Origin: Bacteroides sp.
Lineage (GTDB): Bacteria; Bacteroidota; Bacteroidia; Bacteroidales; Bacteroidaceae
DNA length: 64,000 nt
Assembly: GCA_022648295.1 (NCBI GenBank)
Contig: JALCME010000012.1
Location: 1-64,000, forward strand
Direction: 5' to 3'
Every line of letters starts with the position of its first letter. The stretch's first letter is position 1. The position numbers and the translations under genes were made by a program. The notes below the pieces were generated by a model. It did not search any database. It was given only the letters and a program-made list of their open reading frames with translations, and was not told the DNA's origin. Below, in pieces: positions 25,827 through 34,426 of the stretch.

Positions 25827-27053
25827 ATGAACAAATACTCATTGATATATCTAACTCTTATTTTAATCGCGGCGATAGGTTGTACTTCCAATAATAAAGC
25901 GAAATCGTTTAAATCGTTGCAAGGCAATAAAAGGTGTCTTAATATCTTTTTAGAAGAAGATATCTCTAAAGATAAGAGAGTTAGTTTGGATTCGTTAATT
26001 GATACTATGTACTATATCTCTCCTCAATTAACGAATGAGTCTGTGATAGGTAGATACGATAAAGTTTTAGTTAATGATAGCCTGCTGTTTATTATGGAGA
26101 ATTCTATTAGTAACAAATCTGTGTTCGTCTTTGACTTAAAAGGGAAATTCCTTTCTAAAGTCAATTCTTTCGGGCAGGGACCAGGAGAATATATAAGCAT
26201 TCATGATTTTTATTATGATAATAGAAATAAGCTTATAGGAGTGTTAAGCCAATCTTGTATTATTAGGTATAATTTGGATGGTACATACAAGGATCAGTTT
26301 GATTTGAGAAACTATTATGTCAGTGAAGTAGAATTCGTGAATGGACATCTTTATGCTTATTGTTTACCTCAATGCAATTCTTCGACCTGTTTCTCTGTTT
26401 TAGTATTTAATGAAAACTTTGACCTTATTTACGAAGATTACCCATTGTCTAAAGAAATTATAAATTTCCCTTTATCTGATGGGAAAAGATCTATTATTAG
26501 TTATAATAATAAAGTATATTTTAATGCGATTAATAATGACACGATATATCTTGTTAAAGACAGCTTTATGCGTCCTGAGTGTATTGTAAATTTAGGAAAG
26601 TATAAATATCCGAAAGAGGATTTTGATAATTTGTTAAATGAAGGCGCAGGCTCGGTGAATAGACTTAATGAATTGTATGCTTCCAACTACTCTTTATTTG
26701 GAGTAAAACAATATTGGTTATCTGAAGAATATGTGTATCTTAATTTCCAGATAAATACTGAAAAATTTCAATCGTTTTATTCAATAAAGTCAAATAGAAC
26801 GATAACTTTCTCTTCGTCTGATATTCCGTCTGCCGTTCTTCCTATTAACAATATTCAAACTTTTTATAAAGGTGAGTTTTATTCAGTATCAGATAATCAA
26901 TTGATAGAGTATATTAAGAATAAAGAAGAGGAATCTGGAGTATTGAAATTACCTGATGATAATTTAAGAAAAGTACGTTATAATAGAATTTTAAGAAATA
27001 GCGATATTAATAATAATAGTATAATAGCGGTTTTTAGACTAAAGAAGTTTTAA
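25827..27053 (+). CDS. 6-bladed beta-propeller lipoprotein (paralogue 9)
   Basis: 408 aa with leader YLTLILIAAIGC (Cys19). Landmarks are DTMYYISPQLTNESVIGRYDKV, where the usual PLET is replaced, VFVFDLKGKFLSKVN, GQGPGEYISIHDFYY, IIRYNLDGTYKDQFD and the C-terminus INNNSIIAVFRLKKF, where DDNP has become NNNS. The fold assignment is secure from the blade motifs, but the two end signatures have drifted. It follows the small frame at 25573 by 11 bp. Confidence 0.78.
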   Translation: MNKYSLIYLTLILIAAIGCTSNNKAKSFKSLQGNKRCLNIFLEEDISKDKRVSLDSLIDTMYYISPQLTNESVIGRYDKVLVNDSLLFIMENSISNKSVFVFDLKGKFLSKVNSFGQGPGEYISIHDFYYDNRNKLIGVLSQSCIIRYNLDGTYKDQFDLRNYYVSEVEFVNGHLYAYCLPQCNSSTCFSVLVFNENFDLIYEDYPLSKEIINFPLSDGKRSIISYNNKVYFNAINNDTIYLVKDSFMRPECIVNLGKYKYPKEDFDNLLNEGAGSVNRLNELYASNYSLFGVKQYWLSEEYVYLNFQINTEKFQSFYSIKSNRTITFSSSDIPSAVLPINNIQTFYKGEFYSVSDNQLIEYIKNKEEESGVLKLPDDNLRKVRYNRILRNSDINNNSIIAVFRLKKF

Positions 27054-27057
27054 GCTT

Positions 27058-27368
27058 CAGAGGGTGAAAAGCCATGTTTTTATTTGTAGTATTAAATTGC
27101 AAAACAATGTTGTTATAAGGAAACGAATGCGCATATTATTTTTGTATATTGTATTTAGGAGCCCTGAGAATGATGAAGTGATGTTGGTAAAAGGATATCA
27201 GGATACTTGTCTAAGGACATTTTGCTCCTTATTAATGCCGATAATGCTTTTATTTCACGTGATAGCCGTTTCTTTGGATATATCAGTGAAAACAACATTA
27301 TAGGTAGAGTGAAGCGTGTACTTCTCTCTGTAAAGGAGCCATCTCGAATATTTAAGAAATTAAAATGA
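27058..27368 (+). pseudogene. Relic of an S24/S26-type signal peptidase-like gene
   Basis: The frame ending at 27303 encodes NNVVIRKRMR and FRSPENDEVMLVK. After the A4 run near 27191 the sense moves to the frame ending at 27368, reading RISGYLSKDILLLINADNAF, ISRDSRFFGYISENN and IIGRVKRVLLSVK. Joined, this shows the Lys motif (VMLVKR) and box E (ADNAFISRDSRFFG, compare GDKVENSRDSRYWG in the intact peptidase at 18245). One base has been lost between them. The Ser-containing SMEP-type motif is not found upstream, so the N-terminus is also missing. It lies in the second propeller block, which suggests that block once had its own peptidase. Confidence 0.7.
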
Positions 27369-27424
27369 TAGGAATGCCCTGCGCATGAGAGATAATAATA
27401 ACTAATAATGAAATGTTTATTATA

Positions 27425-28782
27425 ATGAAGAGATTTAAATGGTTTGTTTTGATTGCATTTTTTCCTATGGCATACTTAAATGCCCAAAACTGTGATATCC
27501 ATTTTAGAGATATGATCAATCGAAATGAATGGTTTACTTTAGATAAAGAGTATGCCTTGAGGAAAGATTCTATAAAAGCTCCGGAGTTGAGATTATGGGC
27601 AAAATCATTGTTGAATACATATTTTAACCGGCCGGATAGTGCAATAAATTCTATTGGTTGCCTTTTGGCTAACTATGAAGATAAAATAGGATTTTATAAT
27701 GTTGTAGGAATGTTTCGGTACAAGTTATCACAATTGGCTGTTCAAAGGCGTTATAATGTAATTTTGGAAGAATTGGATAAGTTTCTGAATAAGTTTTCAG
27801 CGCATTTGTCGCTTGAAGACTTGAATCTTTTCCGTGATATGCAAAAGGATTACAAGGCTTTGCGTGCAGCAAAATCTCCTAAAATAGTGAAATTGTACCG
27901 AAATATTGAGATACCTTTTGGAACGTTGAATATAAACTTTACAATTACTAAAGAAGATAAAAATGTTGAGCACTCTAATGCCTTAATTGGACTTGTAAAA
28001 GTAAAGATACATGGTAAAACATACGTATTTGTTTTAGATACTGGTAGTGAAACGACTTGTATCTTTGATCATACAGCGAAACAACTTGGTTTATGTTATT
28101 TACAAGATAGTATAAATTTATTAGGGGTCAAGAAAGCTTTCGGAAGGGCAGCAATGCTAGATAGTCTTTCTTTAAGTGGTTTGTCTATCTCTGATTTGAT
28201 GATTACAATTGAAGATAATCCTTTCCTTAAAATGGCGGATTCTCAATCTCAAAAGGCAGATATAGAGCAACACTTACATGGTATCTTGGGGTTGGATATT
28301 ATTCGACGCTTGGGGGAATTGCAGTTATATCCCTATGATAGAAAAATAGTCATACCGGCTAAAGAAACAGATTTACCGGAGGCGGGACGTAATATGTTTA
28401 TGAGTGTGAATAATTATCTTGTATACGTGCTTACAATAAAAGTCGTTCTATGGCATTTCATTTAGATACAGGAAGTACTGACAGCAAATTATTTAAATCT
28501 TATTATTTAAAAAATAAAATAGAAATAGATGGCAAGCTCAAGAAAATGAATGAATTCTCTGCAGGGATAGGAGGTTCAAAGACTAATTGCGTTTATTTAA
28601 TGCCTTCTCTAAATTTGACTGTTGGACCCACCTCTTTTTCTTTGAATAATCTTTCGATTAATACTCAAAATCCTTATGCGATAGCGTTTCCAACTGATGG
28701 TTCTTTGGGAATGGATTTTATTATGAGCTTTAATAAAATTACTTTGAACATGAATAAAATGTTTATATCCTTGGAAAAATAG
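27425..28782 (+). pseudogene. Retropepsin-like two-domain aspartyl protease, frameshifted
   Basis: From the ATG at 27425 (ATG 27413 adds four residues) the protein has a signal peptide (FFPMAYLNA), an N-terminal helical region, then KVKIHGKTYVFVLDTGSETT with the first catalytic DTGS (Asp codon at 28037) and LHGILGLDIIRRLGELQLYP closing that lobe. The frame ends at 28465. One base back, the coding sense resumes as NKSRSMAFHLDTGSTDSKLF with the second DTGS (Asp codon at 28465) and SLGMDFIMSFNKITLNM, ending at 28782. A single missing A near 28433 accounts for it. The intact product would be an exported aspartyl protease of about 450 aa with two lobes. Confidence 0.8.
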
Positions 28783-28813
28783 TTATTAATACAGTTTTGT
28801 TAAATCAGAAGTT

Positions 28814-29953
28814 ATGAATCACTTACATTTTTTTCTGCATTCTTGCTTATTTGCATTTGCCCTGACCATGTTTGTAATATTAATATATGGTTGTGCCTCT
28901 ATTTATGAGAAATCACAATACTTTGTAGATCCTAAATCTACAGTAGGTCCGGAATCTATTTTTGATGGGTGGAGCTACGTGACATTGGAAACCAATGATA
29001 AGAACCTTATATCAAGTATGGACAAGGTTATGTTTGATAATGATAAGATCTATATTTTAGATCGAAAAGTGAATGAAGTTTTTATCTTTGATAGAAGAGG
29101 GAGATATCTTAATAAAATAGCAAAGCAAGGTCAGGGAAGAGATGAATATTTAGATATAGATGATGTCAATGTCTATAAATCCAATATTTTTATCTTGTGT
29201 TCAAACATTAAAAAGATTATGCAATATTCTTCTCAAGGTTCATTCATTAAAAGCATACCGCTACCTGATAGCTTTTATCGTTTTTCTTTTATTGATGATA
29301 ACAAACTCTGCCTTTATTCCAGTTTCTCTAATAATTTGAAATACAATCTCATTTTGTATAATTATCAAACAAAGCAAATAATAGCTCATTATTATCCATT
29401 TGAAAAAAATAAAAGTTTTATTATCAATTGGAACTTTATTCAATCTGAAAAGTATGGAACTTTTGTAGCTATTCCTTTTGATCTGACTATATATAAATTG
29501 AGAAAAGACGGTTTGTCTCCTTATGCAGAGATATTGCTCGGAAAAAACAACATAATACCAGATAATTATCAAAATGTGGATTTTCTGACGTTGGCTGACG
29601 ATTTTAGAACAAAATCAATAATCTATGATTTCAATTTTATATATGTAAATGACGATTATTTATATTTAAATTATATATTTGAATTTCGGTCCCATTTATC
29701 CCTTATTGATTTGAAGAGTAAGGGAGCCAAGACTGTAATATTAGATTCTTATAAGGGAAAAAGGTTACCTTATATTTATGCTGGAGCTTTGGGCTTTGAT
29801 AAAAATAGACTAGTTTCTTATTTAACGGCAGACAGAGTTATAAAGGATAACCCTAAATTTCGATCGGATAAAAACGCCGACAGTCTATTGCATGAGGATG
29901 ATAATCCGGTGTTATTTTTTCATCAATTAAAGGTAAGAAATGAATGGAGATGA
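28814..29953 (+). CDS. 6-bladed beta-propeller lipoprotein (paralogue 10)
   Basis: 379 aa with an unusually long leader whose lipobox is ILIYGC (Cys27). Landmarks are GWSYVTLETNDKNLISSMDKV, VFIFDRRGRYLNKIA, GQGRDEYLDIDDVNV, IMQYSSQGSFIKSIP and EDDNPVLFFHQLK, followed by a short extra RNEWR tail. The GPGEY motif is changed to GRDEY. It is the last gene of the second propeller block, 31 bp after the protease relic. About 100 bp downstream starts the operator of the RND operon. Confidence 0.8.
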   Translation: MNHLHFFLHSCLFAFALTMFVILIYGCASIYEKSQYFVDPKSTVGPESIFDGWSYVTLETNDKNLISSMDKVMFDNDKIYILDRKVNEVFIFDRRGRYLNKIAKQGQGRDEYLDIDDVNVYKSNIFILCSNIKKIMQYSSQGSFIKSIPLPDSFYRFSFIDDNKLCLYSSFSNNLKYNLILYNYQTKQIIAHYYPFEKNKSFIINWNFIQSEKYGTFVAIPFDLTIYKLRKDGLSPYAEILLGKNNIIPDNYQNVDFLTLADDFRTKSIIYDFNFIYVNDDYLYLNYIFEFRSHLSLIDLKSKGAKTVILDSYKGKRLPYIYAGALGFDKNRLVSYLTADRVIKDNPKFRSDKNADSLLHEDDNPVLFFHQLKVRNEWR

Positions 29954-30053
29954 TTATTTTTTCTATTTTAAATTATGTATGTTGTGAGGTTGGAATGGCA
30001 TACAGAATCATTAAGAATAATTGGCTTAAGATCATTGAAAGGGCCGAATTGTT

Positions 30054-30135
30054 AGCGTGAAAATCTTTTCACGCTCTTTTCACGGTTATTTCACGGATGT
30101 GGAAAGTTTAGTTGATATGAATCTCTTTAGATTTG
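30054..30135 (+). promoter_or_regulatory. Operator 3 (11-bp CACG direct repeats) and -7 box before the RND efflux operon
   Basis: The inverted half-site CGTG lies at 30056-30059; AGCGTGAAAA (30054-30063) pairs perfectly with TTTTCACGCT (30066-30075). Direct repeats are TTTTCACGCTC (30066-30076), TTTTCACGGTT (30077-30087) and ATTTCACGGAT (30088-30098). CACG cores start at 30070, 30081 and 30092, 11 bp apart, and the CGTG to CACG distance is 14 bp as in operators 1 and 2. TAGATTTG at 30128-30135 is a consensus -7 box, 29 bp after the last repeat. The hairpin may also end transcription from the upstream gene. Confidence 0.78.
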
Positions 30136-30169
30136 CGAATAAGAAACAGATGTTATGATATTAATTTTT

Positions 30170-30177
30170 TATATTTG
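30170..30177 (+). promoter_or_regulatory. Second candidate -7 box for the RND operon
   Basis: TATATTTG matches TAnnTTTG and lies 43 bp before the adaptor start codon. It could be a constitutive promoter independent of the CACG array, which is 71 bp upstream. No TTTG at the -33 distance stands out. Confidence 0.4.
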
Positions 30178-30220
30178 TGGAGATGACTTCATTTACACTT
30201 GATTTAATAGATATGAAATA

Positions 30221-31303
30221 ATGAAAACACGTAACTACCGATATTGGCTTGGGATGGCACTTCTTGTGCTGGCGGCTTGTTCCGGACAGAAAAAAGAAAC
30301 GGATAAGGAAGGAGTCGCAACAGTTCTCCCCGAGGAAAAGAATGAAGTAACTGTGATGACTTTAAAACGGCGAACGTTTAACCATGAATTGGTGAGTAAT
30401 GGTAAGCTTTCAGCCGGAAACAAAGCTGATTTACGTTTTGAAACCTCTGGTGTACTGGCTCATATTTATGTGAAAAACGGAGACCGGGTACATCGGGGGC
30501 AGAAGTTGGCGGAACTGGATAAGTTCCGCTTGAAGAATAAAACGGAGCAAGCTAAAGAGTCGTTGGATAAAGCCAAATTGGAATTGAAAGATGTGCTGAT
30601 AGGGCAGGGATATGCAACGGATGATTCTTCCAAAGTCCCGGCGGATATTATGCAATTGGCTCGGGTAAAGAGTGGATATGACCAGACTCTTTCACAATAT
30701 GAACTGGCTAAATATGAAGAGGACCATGCTACACTTATTGCCCCTGTTGACGGAGTCGTCGCGAATCTTTTTTCCAAACCTTTTAATATGTCAAGTACGA
30801 CGGATGCTTTTTGTACGATAATCGGAACACAGAGGATGGAAGCCGAGTTTACAGTGTTGGAGAGCGAACTGTCTATGATTAAGGTGGGGGACAAGGTGGT
30901 GGTGACTCCTTATGCTCTTCCTGATACTCACTATGAGGGGCGCATTAGCGAGATTAATCCGTTGGTGAATGATAAGGGAATGGTGCAAGTGAGAGCATTG
31001 GTTAGTGATAAAGGGAAGCTTTTCAGTGGTATGAATATACGTATTAACGTACATCGTTCGTTAGGTAAACAGTTAGTGATTCCCAAAAGTGCGGTTGTGT
31101 TGCGCTCGGGGCGTCAGGTGGTTTTTACATTGAAAAAGGGTAAAGCATGTTGGAACTATGTGGATACCGGGTTGGAGAATGCAGAGAGTTATACCATAGT
31201 GGAAGATGCGGCGGACGGATTGAAAGAAGGTGATACGGTTATTGTGACCGGTAATGTGAATCTGGCGCATGATGCTCCGGTTAAAGTAGTGAGTGGCAAG
31301 TAA
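30221..31303 (+). CDS. RND efflux periplasmic adaptor (membrane fusion protein)
   Basis: 360 aa lipoprotein (leader GMALLVLAAC, Cys20). HlyD/AcrA-type order: first beta-barrel strand and half lipoyl motif (SGVLAHIYVKNGDRVHRGQK), alpha-hairpin (about 100-165), second half lipoyl motif (ATLIAPVDGVVANLFSKPF), barrel (about 195-280) and membrane-proximal domain to the end (SYTIVEDAADGLKEGDTVIV). It links the inner-membrane pump to the outer-membrane channel. First gene of a four-gene operon, with 33 bp to the first permease. Placed behind operator 3, so it is probably controlled with the peptide operons. Confidence 0.92.
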   Translation: MKTRNYRYWLGMALLVLAACSGQKKETDKEGVATVLPEEKNEVTVMTLKRRTFNHELVSNGKLSAGNKADLRFETSGVLAHIYVKNGDRVHRGQKLAELDKFRLKNKTEQAKESLDKAKLELKDVLIGQGYATDDSSKVPADIMQLARVKSGYDQTLSQYELAKYEEDHATLIAPVDGVVANLFSKPFNMSSTTDAFCTIIGTQRMEAEFTVLESELSMIKVGDKVVVTPYALPDTHYEGRISEINPLVNDKGMVQVRALVSDKGKLFSGMNIRINVHRSLGKQLVIPKSAVVLRSGRQVVFTLKKGKACWNYVDTGLENAESYTIVEDAADGLKEGDTVIVTGNVNLAHDAPVKVVSGK

Positions 31304-31336
31304 CGGAATATGGGGTATGGAAATGATTAGACGGGA

Positions 31337-34300
31337 ATGGTAAAGTTTTTGATAGAGCGACCTATTGCGGTATTCATGGCATTTACTGCGTGTTTCATAG
31401 TGGGATTGGTAACCTATTTCACCTTGCCGGTCTCTTTGTTGCCGGATATTGCCATACCGGAAATTACCGTACAGGTTTCAGCTAAGAATACGTCGGCACG
31501 TGAGTTGGAAAACACAGTGGTGAAAATTTTGCGGCAGCAACTCATTCAGGTTTCCAAACTGAAAGAAATGAGCAGTGAAACGCGTGACGGCTCGGGAATT
31601 ATCAGGCTTAACTTTGATTATGGCACCAATACGGATCTGGCTTTTATTGAGGTGAACGAAAAGATTGATGCGGCTATGAATTATCTGCCTAAGGACACTG
31701 ACCGTCCCAAGGTAGTGAAAGCCAGTGCAACGGATATCCCTGTGTTTTATCTGAACTTGACGTTGAAAAGTGATAGTGCTTATGGACGGACGGATGAGCA
31801 GGCATTTATCCGGTTGAGCCAATTTGCGGAAGGGGTGATTAAGCGGCGTATCGAGCAATTGCCGGAGGTGGCGATGGTGGATATTACCGGATTGGTGGAG
31901 CAACAGGTGCAAATTGTACCGGATGAAAATAAACTGGCCGTATTGGGACTTTCCATTGAGGATCTGGAAAATACGCTGAACAAGAATAATGTGGAACCGG
32001 GCAGCATGACGGTGCGTGACGGGTATTATGAGTATAATATTAAATTCTCCACTCTACTGCGTACAAAAGAAGATGTGGAAAATATCTTGATTCGTAAGGA
32101 GGAACGGATTATCCGGTTGGGTGATTTTTGCCGGGTGACCGTGGTGCCGGTCAAAGAAAAAGGGGTGTCTATTAGTAACGGTAAGCGGGCGGTAACCCTG
32201 GCTGTGATTAAGCAGGCGGATGAGAATATGGACGATATGAAGCAGGCGGTTACCGGGACAATGGATTACTTTAAAAAGGTTTATCCTGACATTGATTTCA
32301 AGGTCAGCCGTAATCAGACGGAACTGTTGGATTATACCATTTCTAACTTGCAGCAAAACCTGTCGTTGGGTTTTATCTTGATTTGTATTGTGGCTGTACT
32401 GTTTTTAGGAGATGTGAAGTCTCCGTTTATTATTGGTCTGAGCATGGTGGTGTCCATTGTTATCAGTTTCCTTTTCTTTTATCTGTTTAAGGTTTCACTT
32501 AATATTATTTCACTGGCCGGGCTGATTCTCGCTTTGGGTATGATGATTGACAGTTCAATCATTGTTACGGAAAATATCTCGCAGTATCGTGAACGGGGTT
32601 ATACGTTGAGAAGGGCTTGTATCGCGGGAACGAGTGAAGTCATTACACCAATGCTCAGTTCTTCGCTGACTACCATAGCCGTATTTATCCCCCTCGTTTT
32701 TATGAGCGGCATTGCAGGAGCTATCTTTTTTGATCAGGCTTTTTCAGTAACGGTGGGATTGATGGTCTCTTATTTTACCGGTATAATGTTGCTTCCGATA
32801 CTTTATCTGCTGGTCTACCGTACCGGAATCAGGCGCAAGTCATGGTTTTCAGGCATCCGTATTCATAATCCGTTGAAAGCGCATACACTCGATCGTTTTT
32901 ATGATGCAGGGATAAACTGGATCTTTTCTCATAAAACAAGCAGTCTGCTTTTTTGTGGAATTTCCGTTCCACTATGTGTGGTGATGTTTTTCTTTATCCG
33001 TAAAGAACGGATGCCTGAGTTGGACCGGAACGAGCTGGCCGTACGGGTGGAATGGAATGAGAATATTCATGTGGATGAGAATAGTAGGAGGGTGGATGGA
33101 GTATTTAAAACCTTTAAAAAGGAGACTGTGGAAGAGGCGGCTGCCGTAGGGGAACAAGACTACTTGTTGAATAATGAGCAGACGCTTTCTCCTTCGGAGA
33201 CCGAACTCTATTTTAAGACGGAAAAGCCTTCGGAGATTGAACCTCTACAACAAGCTATAGCCGGATTTATGAAATCTAATTATCCGCTGGCCGTGGTCTC
33301 TTTTTCTCCTCCGGAAACGGTGTTCGAAAAATTGTTTGTGACTGGTGAGCCTGATATTGTGGCGGAGCTGTATGCGCGGAAGAAGCAGAAAGCACCGACT
33401 CCCGAGACTTTGCGCGGGTTGGAGCGACGGTTTAGTGTGCATACAGGGTATGAACCTACCGGTATTGCCTTTGAAAATCAGCTGGATATTCATATTGATC
33501 AGGAGAAGTTACTCCTTTACCGTGTTTCGTATGATGAACTGTATCGGACGCTAAAAACTGCTTTCAAGGAAAACAGTGTGGCTACCCTTCATTCTTACCA
33601 ACAATATTTACCTATTGTCATTGCGGGGGAGGACCAAACCGTAAATGAAGTGTTGCGTAATACTTTGGTACAAACACAAGCGGATAAAGAGGGTAAGGTG
33701 GATTATATTCCTCTGAATAATTTGATTTCCGTCACGCCGACTGAAGATTTGAAAACGATTACCGCCGGGCGTAACGGTGAATATATCCCGTTTTGTTTTT
33801 ATGGGGTTAAGGATGCTGAATCGTTAGTGAAGCAGGTGAAAGAGGAGGCGGGTAATACAGGCGATTGGGATACGGCATTTTCAGGAAGTTTCTTTTCCAA
33901 CCGTGAGATGATGGATGAGCTGGTTATTATTTTACTCATCTCCATTTTGTTGATGTACTTTATTCTTGCAGCTCAATTTGAGAGCTTCGTCCAGCCGCTT
34001 ATTGTGCTTTTGGAAATTCCGATAGATGTGGCCTTTGCGTTGGTTTTGCTTTGGATTTGCGGCCATACACTGAATTTGATGTCTGCTATCGGACTGATTG
34101 TGACATGTGGTATCATTATCAATGATTCCATATTGAAGTTGGATGCAATTAACGAGCTGAGAAAAGAGGGGGTGCCTTTGCTGGAAGCTATTCATGAAGC
34201 GGGGAGAAGGCGGCTACGTCCCATCATTATGACGTCGTTGACTACTATTTTTGCTATGGTGCCGTTACTGTTCTCTTCTGATATGGGGTCTGAATTGCAG

Positions 34301-34411
34301 AAGCCATTATCTATTGCGATGATCGGTGCGATGTTTATTGGTACGTTAGTGAGTTTATTCATTATCCCGTTGATTTACTGGGTGATTTACAGAACTAAAG
34401 AAATAAGATAA
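31337..34411 (+). CDS. RND-family efflux permease 1
   Basis: 1024 aa, the normal length for an RND pump, with two sets of membrane spans around large periplasmic loops. The N-terminus MVKFLIERPIAVFMAFTACF and SLLPDIAIPEITVQVSA are typical. TM4 reads LALGMMIDSSIIVTENI: the Asp pair of AcrB-type pumps is reduced to one Asp (405) followed by Ser. TM10 reads GIIINDSILKLDAI, where AcrB has its proton-relay Lys. This points to a Bacteroidetes clade distinct from the classic HAE-1 pumps. Substrate unknown; drug, lipid or peptide export are all possible. Confidence 0.9.
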   Translation: MVKFLIERPIAVFMAFTACFIVGLVTYFTLPVSLLPDIAIPEITVQVSAKNTSARELENTVVKILRQQLIQVSKLKEMSSETRDGSGIIRLNFDYGTNTDLAFIEVNEKIDAAMNYLPKDTDRPKVVKASATDIPVFYLNLTLKSDSAYGRTDEQAFIRLSQFAEGVIKRRIEQLPEVAMVDITGLVEQQVQIVPDENKLAVLGLSIEDLENTLNKNNVEPGSMTVRDGYYEYNIKFSTLLRTKEDVENILIRKEERIIRLGDFCRVTVVPVKEKGVSISNGKRAVTLAVIKQADENMDDMKQAVTGTMDYFKKVYPDIDFKVSRNQTELLDYTISNLQQNLSLGFILICIVAVLFLGDVKSPFIIGLSMVVSIVISFLFFYLFKVSLNIISLAGLILALGMMIDSSIIVTENISQYRERGYTLRRACIAGTSEVITPMLSSSLTTIAVFIPLVFMSGIAGAIFFDQAFSVTVGLMVSYFTGIMLLPILYLLVYRTGIRRKSWFSGIRIHNPLKAHTLDRFYDAGINWIFSHKTSSLLFCGISVPLCVVMFFFIRKERMPELDRNELAVRVEWNENIHVDENSRRVDGVFKTFKKETVEEAAAVGEQDYLLNNEQTLSPSETELYFKTEKPSEIEPLQQAIAGFMKSNYPLAVVSFSPPETVFEKLFVTGEPDIVAELYARKKQKAPTPETLRGLERRFSVHTGYEPTGIAFENQLDIHIDQEKLLLYRVSYDELYRTLKTAFKENSVATLHSYQQYLPIVIAGEDQTVNEVLRNTLVQTQADKEGKVDYIPLNNLISVTPTEDLKTITAGRNGEYIPFCFYGVKDAESLVKQVKEEAGNTGDWDTAFSGSFFSNREMMDELVIILLISILLMYFILAAQFESFVQPLIVLLEIPIDVAFALVLLWICGHTLNLMSAIGLIVTCGIIINDSILKLDAINELRKEGVPLLEAIHEAGRRRLRPIIMTSLTTIFAMVPLLFSSDMGSELQKPLSIAMIGAMFIGTLVSLFIIPLIYWVIYRTKEIR

Positions 34412-34426
34412 TTATCGTTTTTGAAA

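Noticed and set aside
30466..30894. 142-codon open frame on the minus strand inside the RND adaptor gene
   Set aside because: It is antisense to a well-supported HlyD-type domain and has no family features; a shadow frame.
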